Of a DNA stretch of 64,000 nt, positions 11,160 to 23,090 are shown piece after piece. The stretch is taken from assembly GCA_032622095.1 (NCBI GenBank), contig CP136066.1, positions 205,988,978-206,052,977 of the forward strand. Reading direction: 5' to 3'. The position numbers and the translations under genes were made by a program. The notes beneath the pieces are model-generated. The model did no database searches and was not told the DNA's origin. It saw only the letters and a list, made by a program, of their open reading frames with translations. Positions within the stretch are counted from its first letter, which is position 1. Each line of letters begins with the position of its first letter. The stretch comes from Siphonodentalium dalli. Its lineage: Eukaryota; Mollusca; Scaphopoda; Gadilida; Siphonodentaliidae.

Positions 11160-13130
11160 GACAATGTGTCAAAGATTTTGGGTGGCCGGAATGACTTCTC
11201 CAAAGATAGTCAGACCACTAACAGAATTGTTACAAAAAGGCTTTAAGTTAAAACGGACAGAGGATTGTCAATCAGATTTTTCAAGATCTGAAGTCTTCAC
11301 TGACAAGTCCACAAACTATGGCATATCCATCGGACGAAGGAATGTTCATATGAGACACTGAGGCTTCAGGCTATGCTATAGGTGGAGCTCCGAACCAGCA
11401 GTATAGTAGAAAGATCATAGCTTATGCTAGCCATACCTTAAATGAGGCAGAGAAAAATCATTGCGTTACTGACAAGGAACTCCTTGGGGTCCGACACTTT
11501 GTTAAATACTTCTGTCAGGATTTACTAGGTAAACACTTCCAGGTGAGATCAGACCATCAAGCACCAATATGTTTATTCAGTCTTCAAACTCCAAAGGGTA
11601 GAATAGCCAGATGGATTGAACATCTATCCAGATTCGACTTTGCCATATATTATTGAAAAGGGAAACTAAATGGAAATACTGATGCCCTATCCACGTGCGA
11701 AAATCCCCGGCACTAAATGAATGAGATTATATCGATTATCGCAGATGTGGGCCATGCAAAAAATGCATAAAACATGAAGTGAGATGGTGTGATGAGCAGT
11801 CTCAATAGAGATACACAGCTGATGATATACCTATTTTTGGCAGAGGGTGGAGATGGTCCAATAATAGCTCTTCAGACACATTCATGTGACAAAATATGTA
11901 AAGTTGTCTGTACTTTGTGGCCAGAAGAAAACCGATATCAATATGGGTACAATCCCACAGCCATGTACATACTCTCACGCCAGAGATGCGCCATTATTGG
12001 TTGCTATGAGACTCCCTGGAAATAAGATTATGAGAAACCTTGTTATACATGAAATTTTACAAATCTAATGGTACAGATGACTGACTATCTCGAATTGATG
12101 GTACCCAAGAAACTAAGATCTGAAGTGCTCAATTAAATGAACAGCGTTGTCCTTTCTGGTCACCTCGGGACCAAACAGACTATCCAGAAGTTGCTCCAAA
12201 TGTACTACTGGTATATGAGAACTGATGTAATAGATGTGGTGCAACAAAGCCACTAAAATGTTAGTTGGTGCCCCAATGGACAGAATAGCAACATATATAT
12301 CAGGACCATTGCCTCGAACTGCGAGTGGGAACATATACATCTTAGTAGTAAGAGATGCCTTTTCTAAATGGATATAAATTATGCATGACCCGACCAGTGT
12401 ACCACCACCTGTGTAAAAAATATATATACTTGATGTGGATGCAAAGTTTGGCAGTTGTCATGCACTGAATTCAGATGAAGGTTGCAATTACGAAAGTGAT
12501 ATTTTTAAAAGAGTTCTGTGATGTCCTGGAAATATGGTAAACCCGAACAGTACCCCGTAATCCAAAACGGAATGAACAGTCTTAACCCTTTACCCAACAA
12601 ACCGGCCAAAACCGGCCAAATAAAGCTTCAACAGCCTAAAATATCTTCGGTCTGTCTCAATAAAACCATACACATATGGATATCATTGGAACCGGCTCAT
12701 TGACCACATTGTGATAGTTAGTTATGCCCTGTGCCAATGCATTCTCTTATATATGCGAGTCGACCATAGGTCGCCTCGCATATATAAGAGAATGCATTGG
12801 CCTAAAAAAAACAAAAATTAACACTTTTTACCATTTTTTCTTACATTCTTTAACAATTTTATAAATTTTAATGTGTTAAGCCAATGCATTCTCTTATATA
12901 TGCGAGGCGACCTATGGTCGACTCGCATATATAAGAGAATGCATTGGCACAGGGCCCTTCTGTTGGGTAAAGGGTTAAAGGGTGAATAAAACAATAATAA
13001 GAACATGTTGGTAAATGAGAGGCAGAAAAGACAATATGGCACGCATGCCCAAGACATAAATTACAAAGTCGGAGATGATAGGTACCAAGATGAAAGGAAA
13101 TATCCAGGGCTTTGCTCCAAGGTTACAACC
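11160..13130 (+). pseudogene. Ty3/gypsy RNase H-integrase fragment, interrupted by a MITE
   Basis: 11160-11350 reads as the RT-RNase H connection (IVRPLTELLQKGFK). 11350-11715 is a clear gypsy RNase H: TEASGYAIGGAPNQQ, IIAYASHTLNEAEK, VTDKELLGVRHFVKYF, VRSDHQAP and GKLNGNTDALS. Around 12170-12240 the integrase zinc-binding part is visible as TKQTIQKLLQMYYWYMRTDV. 12268-12370 gives PMDRIATYISGPLPRTASG and DAFSKWI of the integrase core, and near 12470 HSDEGCNYESDIFK. The MITE at 12582-12978 splits the element at TTAA. A weak integrase C-terminal-like piece follows at about 13050-13130. There are many stops and frameshifts; no LTRs were found. Confidence 0.85.
12582..12978 (-). mobile_element. 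TTAA MITE family B, copy 1 (inside gypsy integrase)
   Basis: Bounded by TTAA with TIRs CCCTTTACCCAACA and its complement TGTTGGGTAAAGGG. It contains two ~69-bp near-perfect palindromes ('gccaatgcattctcttatat...gcattggc') separated by an AT-rich spacer, and a terminal GGCCGGTTT-rich segment. It is in the opposite orientation to copies 2-4. TTAA duplication and CCC-starting TIRs are piggyBac-like features, so the call is a non-autonomous piggyBac-type element by inference. Confidence 0.88.
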
Positions 13131-13530
13131 AATATATGGGCCCATGTTTGATAATAAAGAAACTATCATAATTGGTATAGCAATTGCAATTGGATAGAAT
13201 GACCACTGTAGAATCGTCAGTGGCAACAAACTAAAACCCTACCATGGCCAAATACCTAGATGGTTGCTATTAGCTAAATCACTTCCACGATCACACTGGC
13301 AATATACGAATTTTAAATAAATACAGGTAGATATATATATGTAAGGTTTAACCATTATTCCAGTTACATAATCATGGTTAGATGGCCAGCCTACACATGT
13401 ACAAGATGCGATATGGCGGGTGAGCTGTCAATGTGCAGAAGGCACTACCTACTCACACACATCAAGAAGGAAAACATGCCATTTTATATTCGGCTGTGTA
13501 GCAATAGATCACTCAGCATACGTGAGTATG

Positions 13531-14160
13531 TTAAGCCGGCCGCACGCGTCGCAACAATGTTGTATGGGTCATACAACATTGTTGTAAGCGTCCGCACACG
13601 CTGCAACAAAATGACACAACAAATGTTGTGCAACAATGTTGTGAGTGACCGCACACGGTAATATGTTGTGCAACAAGTCACGTGATGACTGAATTCACGT
13701 GAGAAGATATGTTGTATATAAAATAGCGGAGATCAACAAGAAAAAGCGCAAAAATATTGCGCTCGCTATAGCAATCATTATTTTGCGTCGTCGACGGCGC
13801 CGGAAAGCGGGCAGAGCCAGGCGCTTTTGGCAGAAATCTTGGATCACCCGTCGGCCTGAGTTGGGGGCGACTAACAGCTTGATTAAAGAACTTGAAGACG
13901 AAGACGAGGAATATTTCAGAAAATACACTAGGCTCACGCCGGAAAATTTCTACATTTTACTTAATATCATTGGTGAAAATTTACGGAAGGTGGACACAAT
14001 TATGAGAAGCTCGATTCAACAAAAGGAGCGGTTACTAATAACACTGCGTTTTCTGGCAACAGACATGTTCATAAATGATAAATACTAATATCAATCATTA
14101 ACAGAACAACCCAAAATCCATCAATTTTTTGCGAGAATCAAAGCCCATTATTATTAAATG
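13531..14160 (+). pseudogene. PIF/Harbinger transposase N-terminal fragment
   Basis: An open frame at 13699-14088 translates to a basic stretch (ILRRRRRRKAGRARRFW), then WITRRPELGATNSLIKEL, EDEEYFRKYTRLTPENFYIL and QQKERLLITLRFLAT. This order and wording match the N-terminal part of Harbinger transposases (RRFW...W...R..GAY..L..EL...D...Y..Y.RM....F..LL and ERLAITLRFLATG). The frame ends just where ATGxSYxSL is expected, and a YQSL-like remnant follows the stop. The DDE catalytic domain is missing. Upstream, 13534-13680 holds nested 'caacaatgttg' palindromes and GC-rich repeats (cgcacgcg / cgcacacg) that may be the element's 5' terminal region after a TTA. Confidence 0.75.
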
Positions 14161-15050
14161 ATTCAATGATTCATGAATCTGGTGCCCATTTTTTAAGTTA
14201 ATGCTCACGAGAATGCCTACAAAACACTACTATTATTAGCCAGACAGCGGTTGGGGTAAATGATCTGGCCAGCGCCTCTTGTGGAAGTTCTGCCCAAATT
14301 TTTAATATTACTGGGGGGGGGGGGAGCAATTAACAACAATTTTATTAAAATTAAACCAAAAGGCTAAGATATTGAATCTGGTGCCCATTTTTTAAGTCAA
14401 TGCGCACGAGAATGTCTACATATTCATGTACGATCAAAACACTGCTACTACTGGTAGCTAGACAGCGGTTGGGGTAAATGATCTCGCCAGCGCCTCTTGG
14501 GGAAGTTATGCCCAAATTTTAAATTTTACTGGGGGGGGGGGGTGGGCAATTTACAACAACAGAATTTTATTAAAATTAAACCAAAAGGCTAAGATCAAAA
14601 CACTACTGGTAGCTAGACAGCGGTTGGGATAAATGATCTGGCCAGCGCCTCTTGGGGAGGTTCTGCCCAAATTGTTTATTTTTCGGGGGGGGGGGGGCAA
14701 GTTATAACATAATTTTATTAAATTAAACCAAAAGGCTAAGATATTGAATCTGGTGTCCATTTTTTAAGTCAATGCGCACGAGAATGTCTGCATATTCATG
14801 TATGATCAAAACACTGCTACTATTGGTTGCTAGACAGCGGTTGGGGTAAATGATCTGGCCAGCGCCACTTGGGGAAGTTCAGACCAATTTTTTAAATTTA
14901 ATTTTACTGGGGGGGGGGGGGGGGCAATTTACAACATAATTTTATTAAAATTAAACCAAAAGGCTAAGTTATTGAATCTGGTGCCCATTTTTTAAGTCAA
15001 TGCGCACGAGAATTTCTACATGTACGATCAAAACATTACTAATAGTACTA
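14155..15050. repeat. Tandem repeat, about 215-bp unit, with G-runs
   Basis: About four copies of a unit holding 'gaatctggtgcccatttttt', 'gacagcggttggggtaaatg', 'gccagcgcctcttgggg', an uninterrupted G-run of 8-14, then 'aaaattaaaccaaaaggcta'. Units start near 14172, 14373, 14740 and 14972, with a shortened unit near 14590. ORFs over it are repeat translations. Confidence 0.88.
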
Positions 15051-15320
15051 CCACTGGCAGCACACAAATAAAATGCAGAGGATGAAGGAGTTAGGCGAAG
15101 TAGACCATATGGTAGTATCAACACCAGAACTGTTTTAAGCAAAGAGAGTTGATGAAGCTTTCAAAGGAAGAGTCGCATGTTATGTGGGAGAAGCGGGGTC
15201 ACCGAAGAGGGCACAACCGAAGCCATCAGTCGATGCAGTCGTAGTTAAACAAATGAGGTTATAGGCCAAGGAAGCTCTACAAAATCCACAGCCGTGGATG
15301 CCACAGTAAGAACGGTTCGG
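15051..15320. other. No gene seen
   Basis: A short region with a few in-frame runs (VDEAFKGRVACYVGEAG-like) but no recognised family; possibly decayed coding sequence of an unidentified element that continues after the MITE at 15321-15799. Confidence 0.3.
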
Positions 15321-15799
15321 TTAACCCTTTACCCAACAGAAAGGCCCTGTGCCAATGCATTCTCTTATATATGCGAGTCGACCATAGGTCGCCTCGCATA
15401 TATAAGAGAATTCATTGGCTTAACACATTAAAAATTATAAAATTGTTAAAGAATGTAAGAAAAAATGGACCATAGGTCGCCTCGCATATATAAGAGAATT
15501 CATTGGCTTAACACATTAAAAATTATAAAATTGTTAAAGAATGTAAGAAAAAATGGTAAAAAGTGTTAAAAAAAAGATTTTTTTTAGGCCAATGTATTCT
15601 CTTATATATGCGAGGCGACCTATGGTCGACTCGCATATATAAGAGAATGCATTGGCACAGGGCATAACTGTAACTATCACAATGTGGTCAAGGCGCCGGT
15701 TCCAATGATATCCATATTTGTATGGTTTTATTGAGATAGACCGAAGATATTTTAGGCTGTTGAAGCTTTATTTGGCCGGTTTGTTGGGTAAAGGGTTAA
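15321..15799 (+). mobile_element. TTAA MITE family B, copy 2, with internal duplication
   Basis: Same TTAA-CCCTTTACCCAACA termini and twin palindromes as the other copies. It is about 80-90 bp longer because the block from 'gaccataggtcgcctcgc' through 'gaatgtaagaaaaaatgg' is repeated twice in tandem (from about 15390 and from about 15468). Confidence 0.88.
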
Positions 15800-16468
15800 A
15801 TGAATCAACAGTCGTGGATTCGCCTGTCATTGAACATGGCGTAAGTTCACTGACATTCTCTATTGCCGAAGAACAGAGGACACTATCTTCTGAAACTATC
15901 TCTGAAGTTAGGTTTGATGGGACCGTCGTTCCAGAGCTGGCTGCGTGTGTGCGGATGAATTAATTCTCCATGCGACTGTTTGATGGGACCGTTTTCCCAG
16001 AGCTGGCTGCAAGCGTGAATGATGATTATTCCTTCCTCGTGACATCAGCAGAACCCGAGGACAGTATAATTCCAGCCAATACCTACAGGGTGAATTAGTG
16101 GCAAAAGTAGAGATTCAAAACATTGAAACAGCCTTCATGAAATTCCAAAATAGAGCTCGTGTCGAGAAGGTTAAAGATGGATGAAGATAGACAAGAGACG
16201 AAGACGCTAAGCACACCAAAGAACTTGGGAGTTATGGCAAAAGGGAAGAATCGAACAGTGTCGAGCGTGGAGCATAAAGAACTTGTTAAATAAATTGTTA
16301 TTTCAACTTAAATACTGTTATACACAGGGGGGGGGGGTGGAAAAAAGGTTTTTCCGGGCACGTATGCCAGGTTGGGTGGGTGGTCGATAGGACCAACAAA
16401 CAATTTTTTCTGCAACTCAAAAATATTTTTCCTGCAAGTCTTTTTGACTGTTTTGCAATGAGTTTGGC
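15800..16468. other. No gene seen; short direct duplication
   Basis: 'tttgatgggaccgt...ccagagctggctgc' occurs twice at about 15912 and 15980. The flanks may be remnants of one coding sequence cut by the MITE, but no family is recognised. A G-run lies at 16327. Confidence 0.3.
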
Positions 16469-18301
16469 TTAAGGGTATCCTAAACGTGACAGAGTTGAAA
16501 TTTCTTCCCAATATGGCCGAAAATTTATAAAATAATGAGCTCGAATTCACTATAAGGTTTGCAAAATGGCCAAAATGAACCAATACAATATTATAAGTAT
16601 AAAACATAGATCATTTTGAAATGTAAAATGTTGTCCCATCTCACAGGAATCTATATAAAAAAAATTATGAAACAATTGTTGTTTTAAATTTTACACTTTC
16701 TTACAGTACTCATATCTGTAAAATTACTGCATGTTTTTACTATAATAGTTTACCGATAGATGCTTTGATATTCCAATATATTGAGAGGGACCTTGCTTTT
16801 TCATTATAATGTTTCTTGTGTCACAAATTCACCGTGTAAAATGTGGTCGTATCCGCTCGATATGCGAAATCCACAACAACACTCGAAAAATAGGGAACTT
16901 CAATTTGTAGTTAACAGATAATAAAATCTGAGAATATCTAGTCACCACTAATTAGCCTACTTAAGTACTTTATGACCAAAACTAACCTTAGAATATCGCT
17001 GATTTAAATGACAATTTTCTAGAAAAAAGATATTTGAAGGCAAACTTTGACAAAATGGATTGTAAACATCACGTGACTAAAAACTTGGAATACCCTCCGA
17101 ACGAAATTTCTCACAAGTATGAAATAATTCACTCTTTAAATAATTTTTGTTGTTAAACATGGCAAAACACCGGAATATGCATTAGATTAACATCCAAAAA
17201 CACGGTATTCATATATAAACATAATTTATTAAATAATGTGTATATCTATCAAGTATTATTTTGTTAGAGGGTACGGATTCCCGGTCTTTCCCAAATCTAT
17301 TTTTAGTGTTGCACGAGTTTCCCTCTTTGCAGATGCAAACTATTCTTATTAAAAGCAATCAAAACAAGGTTACACGCATCATACACAGCGGACATAATCC
17401 ACAACAAATGTAATTCATGCAGGTATAGATAACTGCGCAATCGGTCATCCAAGTTATTTTTTAGGGCTGTTGTATTGTTTGATCAACTTTCTCAGAAAAA
17501 CAAAAACATGTCGAAATCTCCTTTTAGGTTTCGTTTTAATGGCTGACTAAATGAGTTCAAAATATTTTTTAAAACAATATTAGGGGTAATTAAACTAGAA
17601 TTGTAGCAAATTACAATATATGCTAGCTTCTTGATGTTGTTTTTCAACTGTCTGGGGTAATTTCTGTTAGAAAATCTCTGAAGTATGAATGTATGCCAGG
17701 CCATTTGTGTCAAAATGCACCAGTATCACAAAATATGATGCATCTGATTTTCGTAGGGAATGTTGGAAATATAGCTTACAGTGTATTTTTTTGTTTAAAT
17801 ATGTTATACAGTATCAATTGTGCATGAGGTATTGTTGAAATAGGGGCAACATAAACAGCCTTATACATCCTTATGATCCAGCTCACATCATTGCCAACTT
17901 GGCTTCCCATACCAAAAAATAGTCCCAAAAAGCAAATGGCCACATATTTGTGTTCAACTGATGGAGGGTGCCTTCAACTTAATGGATTCGTAGCTAAAAT
18001 AGTGAGTTATTTTATAAAATGATGGTCCCTCTCCTCATCATGGAATCCTAATCTATAGGATGCCACAATAATTATAACTGTTTGCTTTATTAGTTTTGAC
18101 TCACTTTCCAGTTAATTTTCTCAGTCAAATATATCTTTTAAAAATATGGATGTGATGCCAAAAAATTGTTCAATCATATTCCTATATCCTTGTGAAATTT
18201 CATGTAAATTGGAAACATAGTCTTGCAATGGCTGGCATTTATCGGAGAGAGGGGTATAAAAACTCATTCGGCCATCTTTGTCACGTTTAGGATACCCTTA
18301 A
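16469..18301. mobile_element. 1.8-kb TTAA-flanked non-autonomous DNA transposon (family A)
   Basis: TTAA at 16469-16472 and 18298-18301 enclose perfect terminal inverted repeats: GGGTATCCTAAACGTGACA inside the left TTAA, and its exact complement inside the right. With the TTAA the match is 23 bp. The interior (about 1825 bp) has no ORF above about 75 codons, so it is non-autonomous. The TTAA duplication fits piggyBac or Kolobok; the family is not decided. Confidence 0.85.
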
Positions 18302-19008
18302 AACACATCTGTATGTCAATATTAACATAAATTACAAATTTCATGATGATCAGACAAACAGTATAGCCTGTAGCCCATGCTAATGGATTGAAATCCAAGA
18401 TGGCTGCTGGCAGCCATGTTTTTTTTTTGACCGAATGACCCCAAAATGAATTGTTCCTATTTACATGTCAATGTTAACATCCATGACTAATAGCATGCAC
18501 AGAAATTCATATATATACATCTGTTTACAGTGAATTTTCCCCCGGAAATCTATGTTTTAGTGTTAAAAGGGGGGGGGGGGGTCGGAAAAAACTGCCGAAA
18601 ACGGAAACAATTTGGAATTGGGGGTGGGTGGGTCCCAACAAGGGTCGAAAGTCAAAAATCAACACACTCCCACCCCCCCCCCCCCCTGTTATACATGTTT
18701 GTTTTCCGTCAGTACGTACTTTATGTGTTTTTTTTCTGCAGAGGATAATGAAAAGGCCCAATCTTTACTAAACTCTTTTCGGTCGTCTCGTAAATGTTTC
18801 ATGCAGCTTTTCATCGCATTATCACGGTGGGGAATCACGTGGTTTCGAGGTTGGTGAGTACCACGCATTGAAAAATGTGCAAACGCACAAAACATAATAT
18901 ATAGGGAACTGACACAAAACAGCATTTGACTGTTACGAGGATATACTAGTTTATTTTAAAAACAAGTCGATACCTTATTTATTCGGAAATACTCAGTAGT
19001 TTTCTATA
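18302..19008. other. No gene seen; homopolymer runs
   Basis: Contains a T-run (18419), a G-run (18570-18582) and a C-run (18675-18688). The short ORFs spanning the runs are glycine/proline artefacts. Confidence 0.4.
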
Positions 19009-19103
19009 ACATTCTGATCAAAGTTGCCACTCGGGGGTTCGTGGAATACACAAGTCCATACATCCAGGAGAATCTTTCGACTGACAACTTTGATCAGAAT
19101 GTT
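19009..19103. repeat. Small inverted repeat, 19-bp arms
   Basis: aacattctgatcaaagttg and its exact complement caactttgatcagaatgtt flank a 57-bp centre. A diverged relative of the right half ('tcgactgaagatctttgatc ggaatg') occurs at about 28888-28913. Confidence 0.75.
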
Positions 19104-19380
19104 AGAGTAAACAACTGAGTTTGGACATGCGTGATACTCTTATCAACTCGAATCAACGTAATTGCCTACCGTGTATATTCAGAATCCAGTTAACTGGCCA
19201 GGCACATTTAGCCGCTTCACTCACTATCGCATCTTTATTCAATCCGAAATTTATCTCATCCTAATGTCATCACGTTATGTATTCTGACTTTTATTTGCTA
19301 AAATATATCCACAAATTTTATAAAATTTTCAATTTCATGGGCGCAGCCATATCATTTACGTCATGGGAAATAATCGCTGG
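19104..19380. other. No gene seen
   Basis: AT-rich sequence without recognisable coding or repeat structure. Confidence 0.3.
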
Positions 19381-19780
19381 TTAACCCTTTAACCAACAGA
19401 AGGGCCCTGTGCCAATGCATTCTATTATATATGCGAGTCGACCATAGATCGCCTCGCATATATAAGAGAATGCATTGGCTTAACACATTAAAAATTATAA
19501 AATTGTTAAAGAATGTAAGAAAAAATGGTAAAAAGTGTTAAAAAAAGATTTGTTTTAGGCCAATGCATTCTCTTATATATGCGAGGCGACCTATGGTCGA
19601 CTCGCATATATAAGAGAATGCATTGGCACAGGGCATAACTGTAACTATCACAATGTGGTCAAGGAGCCGATTCCAATGATATCCATATTTGTATGGTTCT
19701 ATTGAGACAGACCGAAGATATTTTAGGCTGTTGAAGCTTTATTTGGCCGGTTTTGGCCGGTTTGTTGGGTAAAGGGTTAA
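19381..19780 (+). mobile_element. TTAA MITE family B, copy 3
   Basis: 400 bp between TTAA tetranucleotides, with the CCCTTTA(A/C)CCAACA terminus at the left and TGTTGGGTAAAGGG at the right, plus the two ~69-bp palindromes. The left TIR has one change relative to the other copies. Confidence 0.88.
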
Positions 19781-20147
19781 ACGTTCCGGTTTTACGTAGT
19801 CCGCTCTTTAACAATCGTGCCTTCACAAACGATCAAACATTCCTCCTAAATATGATTAAATAATCTGTGCATAACATAATGTGTATAAAGAAATAAATAT
19901 TTATTTACGAGCGTAATCTACGCAAATAGTGGCACTATATTTGCTCTCGTTTATTCTTGGAACTTAACAGTATATTTATCAAATTAGGAACCGTGTTTTA
20001 TTTAAAACATTTCCACTATTTATTAAATAGTTATATAATTATAAGCCATTAGAACATTTCTATGGGTAATTTCTAACTTCGTAATGGTTCATGGCGCAGT
20101 TTATATTTGCTATGTTTCATTGCTAATGTTGTATTAACGTTGGGAAT
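19781..20147. other. No gene seen
   Basis: AT-rich sequence; no coding or repeat structure recognised. Confidence 0.3.
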
Positions 20148-20466
20148 GGGTTTTATATACTACAATGAATACAATGAACAACATTTATACTCACACATAT
20201 TTAATATCAGGAACATGTCAACATCATTTATAACGAATCATCATCAGTCAGTGTTAATATATCGAATTGAAGAGTTGCTATTAAGTTCAAGTTGTTCTTG
20301 TCGTGGGTCGAGTTTTTCTGTTCTTCGTCTGGGATTCTCGCCCACGTTTCCCGGAATTGGCCGAATCGTATTCGTTTCCGATGCTATGATTGGCTCTCCC
20401 ACAGTTGTTTACTGGGGTCAAATGTGACGCATTTTGACCGCCTTCAGGCGAGGTCATTCAGTGTTT
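20148..20466 (+). repeat. Dispersed repeat Y, copy 1 (left part)
   Basis: Starting 'gttgggaatgg', this matches 28368-28700 over its length with small indels, including 'ttctgttcttcgtctgggat', 'ggccgaatcgtattcgtt' and 'caaatgtgacgcattttgac'. The copy is interrupted at GTTT (20463-20466) by a retrotransposon and resumes at 23091. Confidence 0.85.
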
Positions 20467-23090
20467 GTTCAAGTTCAAAGTTCAAAAGCTTTATTTATAA
20501 AGTCAGGCATTTTAAATTACAAACATGAGCACTAAGCTCTTAACTGACTTGTAAAACAATGAATATGTACATAAACAGTAACGTGAATAAAACACAACCT
20601 ATCTGAAAAATAAATTACATGTATATTAGCTAAAACTTTGTAAAAGACGAGTAAAATCCCTGAGGACAGGTAGCCCTGACTGGATCAAAAGCGTAAGACA
20701 CAAATTTGTATATTCATATACGGCACAGTAATGTGCACAACGAGTCCATATTTCATTCCTGGATAACAAGTTTTGTTCCATTCAGAGATACCAGACCTGA
20801 GAGTGGGGATTAAAATACAAAACATATGCATATAATTAGGATATCCTACAGGCACTGCATTTACATTTAAAACCATTCCAGGTTTGTAACATACATTCAA
20901 AGTCTTTCATCGTCTCTGCGGTTCTGCATGACTCTGGGAGAGAATTCCACACTTTAGGTGCCATGAATCTAAACGAGCTTAAAGACACGGTTGGCCTTGG
21001 CGGTGGGTATCCTGTGAAAATATCTCCACCCGTCAAAAACCGCCACAAACAGAAAGAACATCAAAATGAAGATAGACTTTGTCCGTATACAAATAAGAAA
21101 TATCGCATAAACAGTATGTTATGGTCATATGTTTGACCATTGTTATGTAAACAAAAGCGTAAAAAGTTACTTTTCTGGTGTTTGTTTATATTATGATGGT
21201 AAACATAAAGAGCGTTCTTTGTTGGTGAATACCTGATATGGAACTAATAAAGAGCGTTTATGCCATTTGTGTGTGATTAGCCAGTAGCATTGTGCTGTCT
21301 TCTGCAACACAATCAGGCTCTTGCTTAGGTGAAATATAGTAGGTCTTTATGATAACATGCTGTTTACGCGATGGTCATGGTATATATGAACGGAACTGTA
21401 TGCGTTTTACTGTTTTTCTGTTTACGGTGTTTGGAACAAATATGAATATTTTCGACAATTAAGGCCGCACGTGCCTTTAAACCGAAAGTAGTAGTATCAG
21501 GTGATGGCAGTTCCAGAGTCTCAGAATTTCTAAAAGAGTATGAACTATGTTTACGTTTCACCAGGCAGTCCAAATAGGAAGGAGTGCTAATGTCCTTCTT
21601 TAGTATTTTGAAAACTGTGAGTGCCATAAGTCTGAGTCTTTGGAGATGTAGATGCTCACAGTTTGCAATCTTTAGGACAAAGTCATAATCAGATGTGTAG
21701 TCATTATAGATAAAACGAAAGGCTCTCTCCTGAATGTTCTCCAGCCTGTCGGTAGAAGACACACTGCAGACATGCCAGGTAAGAGGGCAGTAATTAAAAT
21801 TTGAGAGGATGAAAGATTTGAAGATACATTTTTTGCCTGAGAGGGTCAGCATATGTCCAAGTCTCTTTAAGACATTTAGCTGCATTGATGCCTTTGAACA
21901 TAGCGAATCAATGTGAGTGTTAAACGTCAATTTACTGTCCAGAGTTATACCGAGTAATTTCACTTCCTCGATACATGGGATAAGATGTGAAGCATTTATG
22001 CCAGTTATAGATATACTTTTGGGACCCAATGATATTGCTTGGAACTTCTCTGGATTTGCCTTCATGCCATTTAGTGCGAACCACTCAATGAGATGAAGGC
22101 TATCAGATTCCAGAGTGCTCCGAACTACATCAGGGTCCTTGTGAGAGAAGGAAATTGTGTTATCGTCTGCATAATTAAAAAGGGAGCAGTCCTTCACAAA
22201 GCCGAAAATGTCATTCAGAAAGATGTTAAACATGGTTGGGCCCAGTATGTATCCCTGTGGTACACCCTTGGTGACTCACCTCCAGGAACTCACACTGGAG
22301 CCAAGTTTAACGCATTGTCTGCGAACAGAAAGATAGCTCCCCATATAAGACACCGACTTTTCACAAAGATTATATGCACGTAGTTTCTCTAACATAAGAT
22401 CATGAGGTAGGCAATCAAAAGCCTTTGGAAGGTCCATCATTACAGCGGCAACACTTTCATGCTTGTCAAGTGCCCTGCGCCAGTCTTCAATGGCACTTAA
22501 CATTACGTCACTGCATCCATGATGCTTCCTAAAAGCTGAGAGAGCGGGGTTAAAAATAGATTCAAAATGCATTTGTAGCTGTGAATTTATCGCTTTCTCA
22601 AATAATTTTGATATAGTAGGTAAAATACTAACAGGCCTGTAGTTTTCCTTACTCAAAATACCATTTTTCTTGTGTATAGGTGTCACTTGAGCAACTGTAA
22701 GGCTATCCGGGAAAGCAACGACAGACAGAGAGTGGTTTAAAAGATTACTCAAAGGCACGTGGATTGCTGAGTTACATATTTTCAGCATTTTTGCTGAGAT
22801 ACCATCAATGCCAGTAGCCTTTTTTGAGTTTAGCTTACATATCTCTTTGGAGAAGAACTCTTCAGAGATTGGTTTCAGGCTAAAAGTCTCCGGCGAAATA
22901 CAGTTCTCTTTGATTTTGACGATGCTTGGATGTTCCTTATTTACAGGATGGTTCATGGGTATATTTGATGCAACGTCAATAAAAAATGAGTTGAAAATTT
23001 CACAGACAGATTGTTGGTCAGTAATTAACTCACCATTTTCCAGTAATAATGTACTTGGTTTGGCTTTAAAGCCCTTGTTTGTCAGAAATG
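20467..23090 (-). pseudogene. 5'-truncated Jockey/CR1-like non-LTR retrotransposon
   Basis: The minus-strand RT can be read from KPFLTNKGFKAKPSTLLLEN (near 23080) through SKKATGIDGISAKMLKICNS, ENYRPVSILPTISKLFEKAI, DLPKAFDCLPHDLMLEKL, GYILGP-like sequence, FLNDI and NYADDNTISFS (YADD box near 22170) to HLQRLRLMALTVFKILKK. One frame break lies between 22276 and 22233. The C-terminal APKVWNSLPESCRTAE block is at about 20910-20965, separated by a 502-bp TTAA element (20979-21480). No endonuclease: the copy starts abruptly at 23090 and is flanked by GTTT (20463-20466 and 23091-23094). The 3' end near 20467-20500 is a short 'ttcaaagttcaaaagcttta' tail region. The uninterrupted host repeat is present at 28691-28742. 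Confidence 0.9.
20979..21480 (-). mobile_element. 502-bp TTAA element family C, copy 1
   Basis: Bounded by TTAA (20979-20982 and 21477-21480), with imperfect TIRs AGGCACGTGCGGCCTTAA and AGACACGGTTGGCCTTGG (inward reading). It is inserted in the C-terminal coding part of the retrotransposon at 20467-23090. Nearly identical to 23585-24086 and close to 60721-61222, in the opposite orientation. Contains two 'cgctcttta' motifs about 45 bp apart. No ORF of note. Confidence 0.9.

Noticed and set aside
12113-12340. 75-codon minus-strand ORF
   Set aside because: It lies antisense to recognisable gypsy integrase sequence and is a shadow.
18525-18761. Glycine/proline-rich ORFs near 18.6 kb
   Set aside because: They depend on G- and C-homopolymer runs and have no other support.
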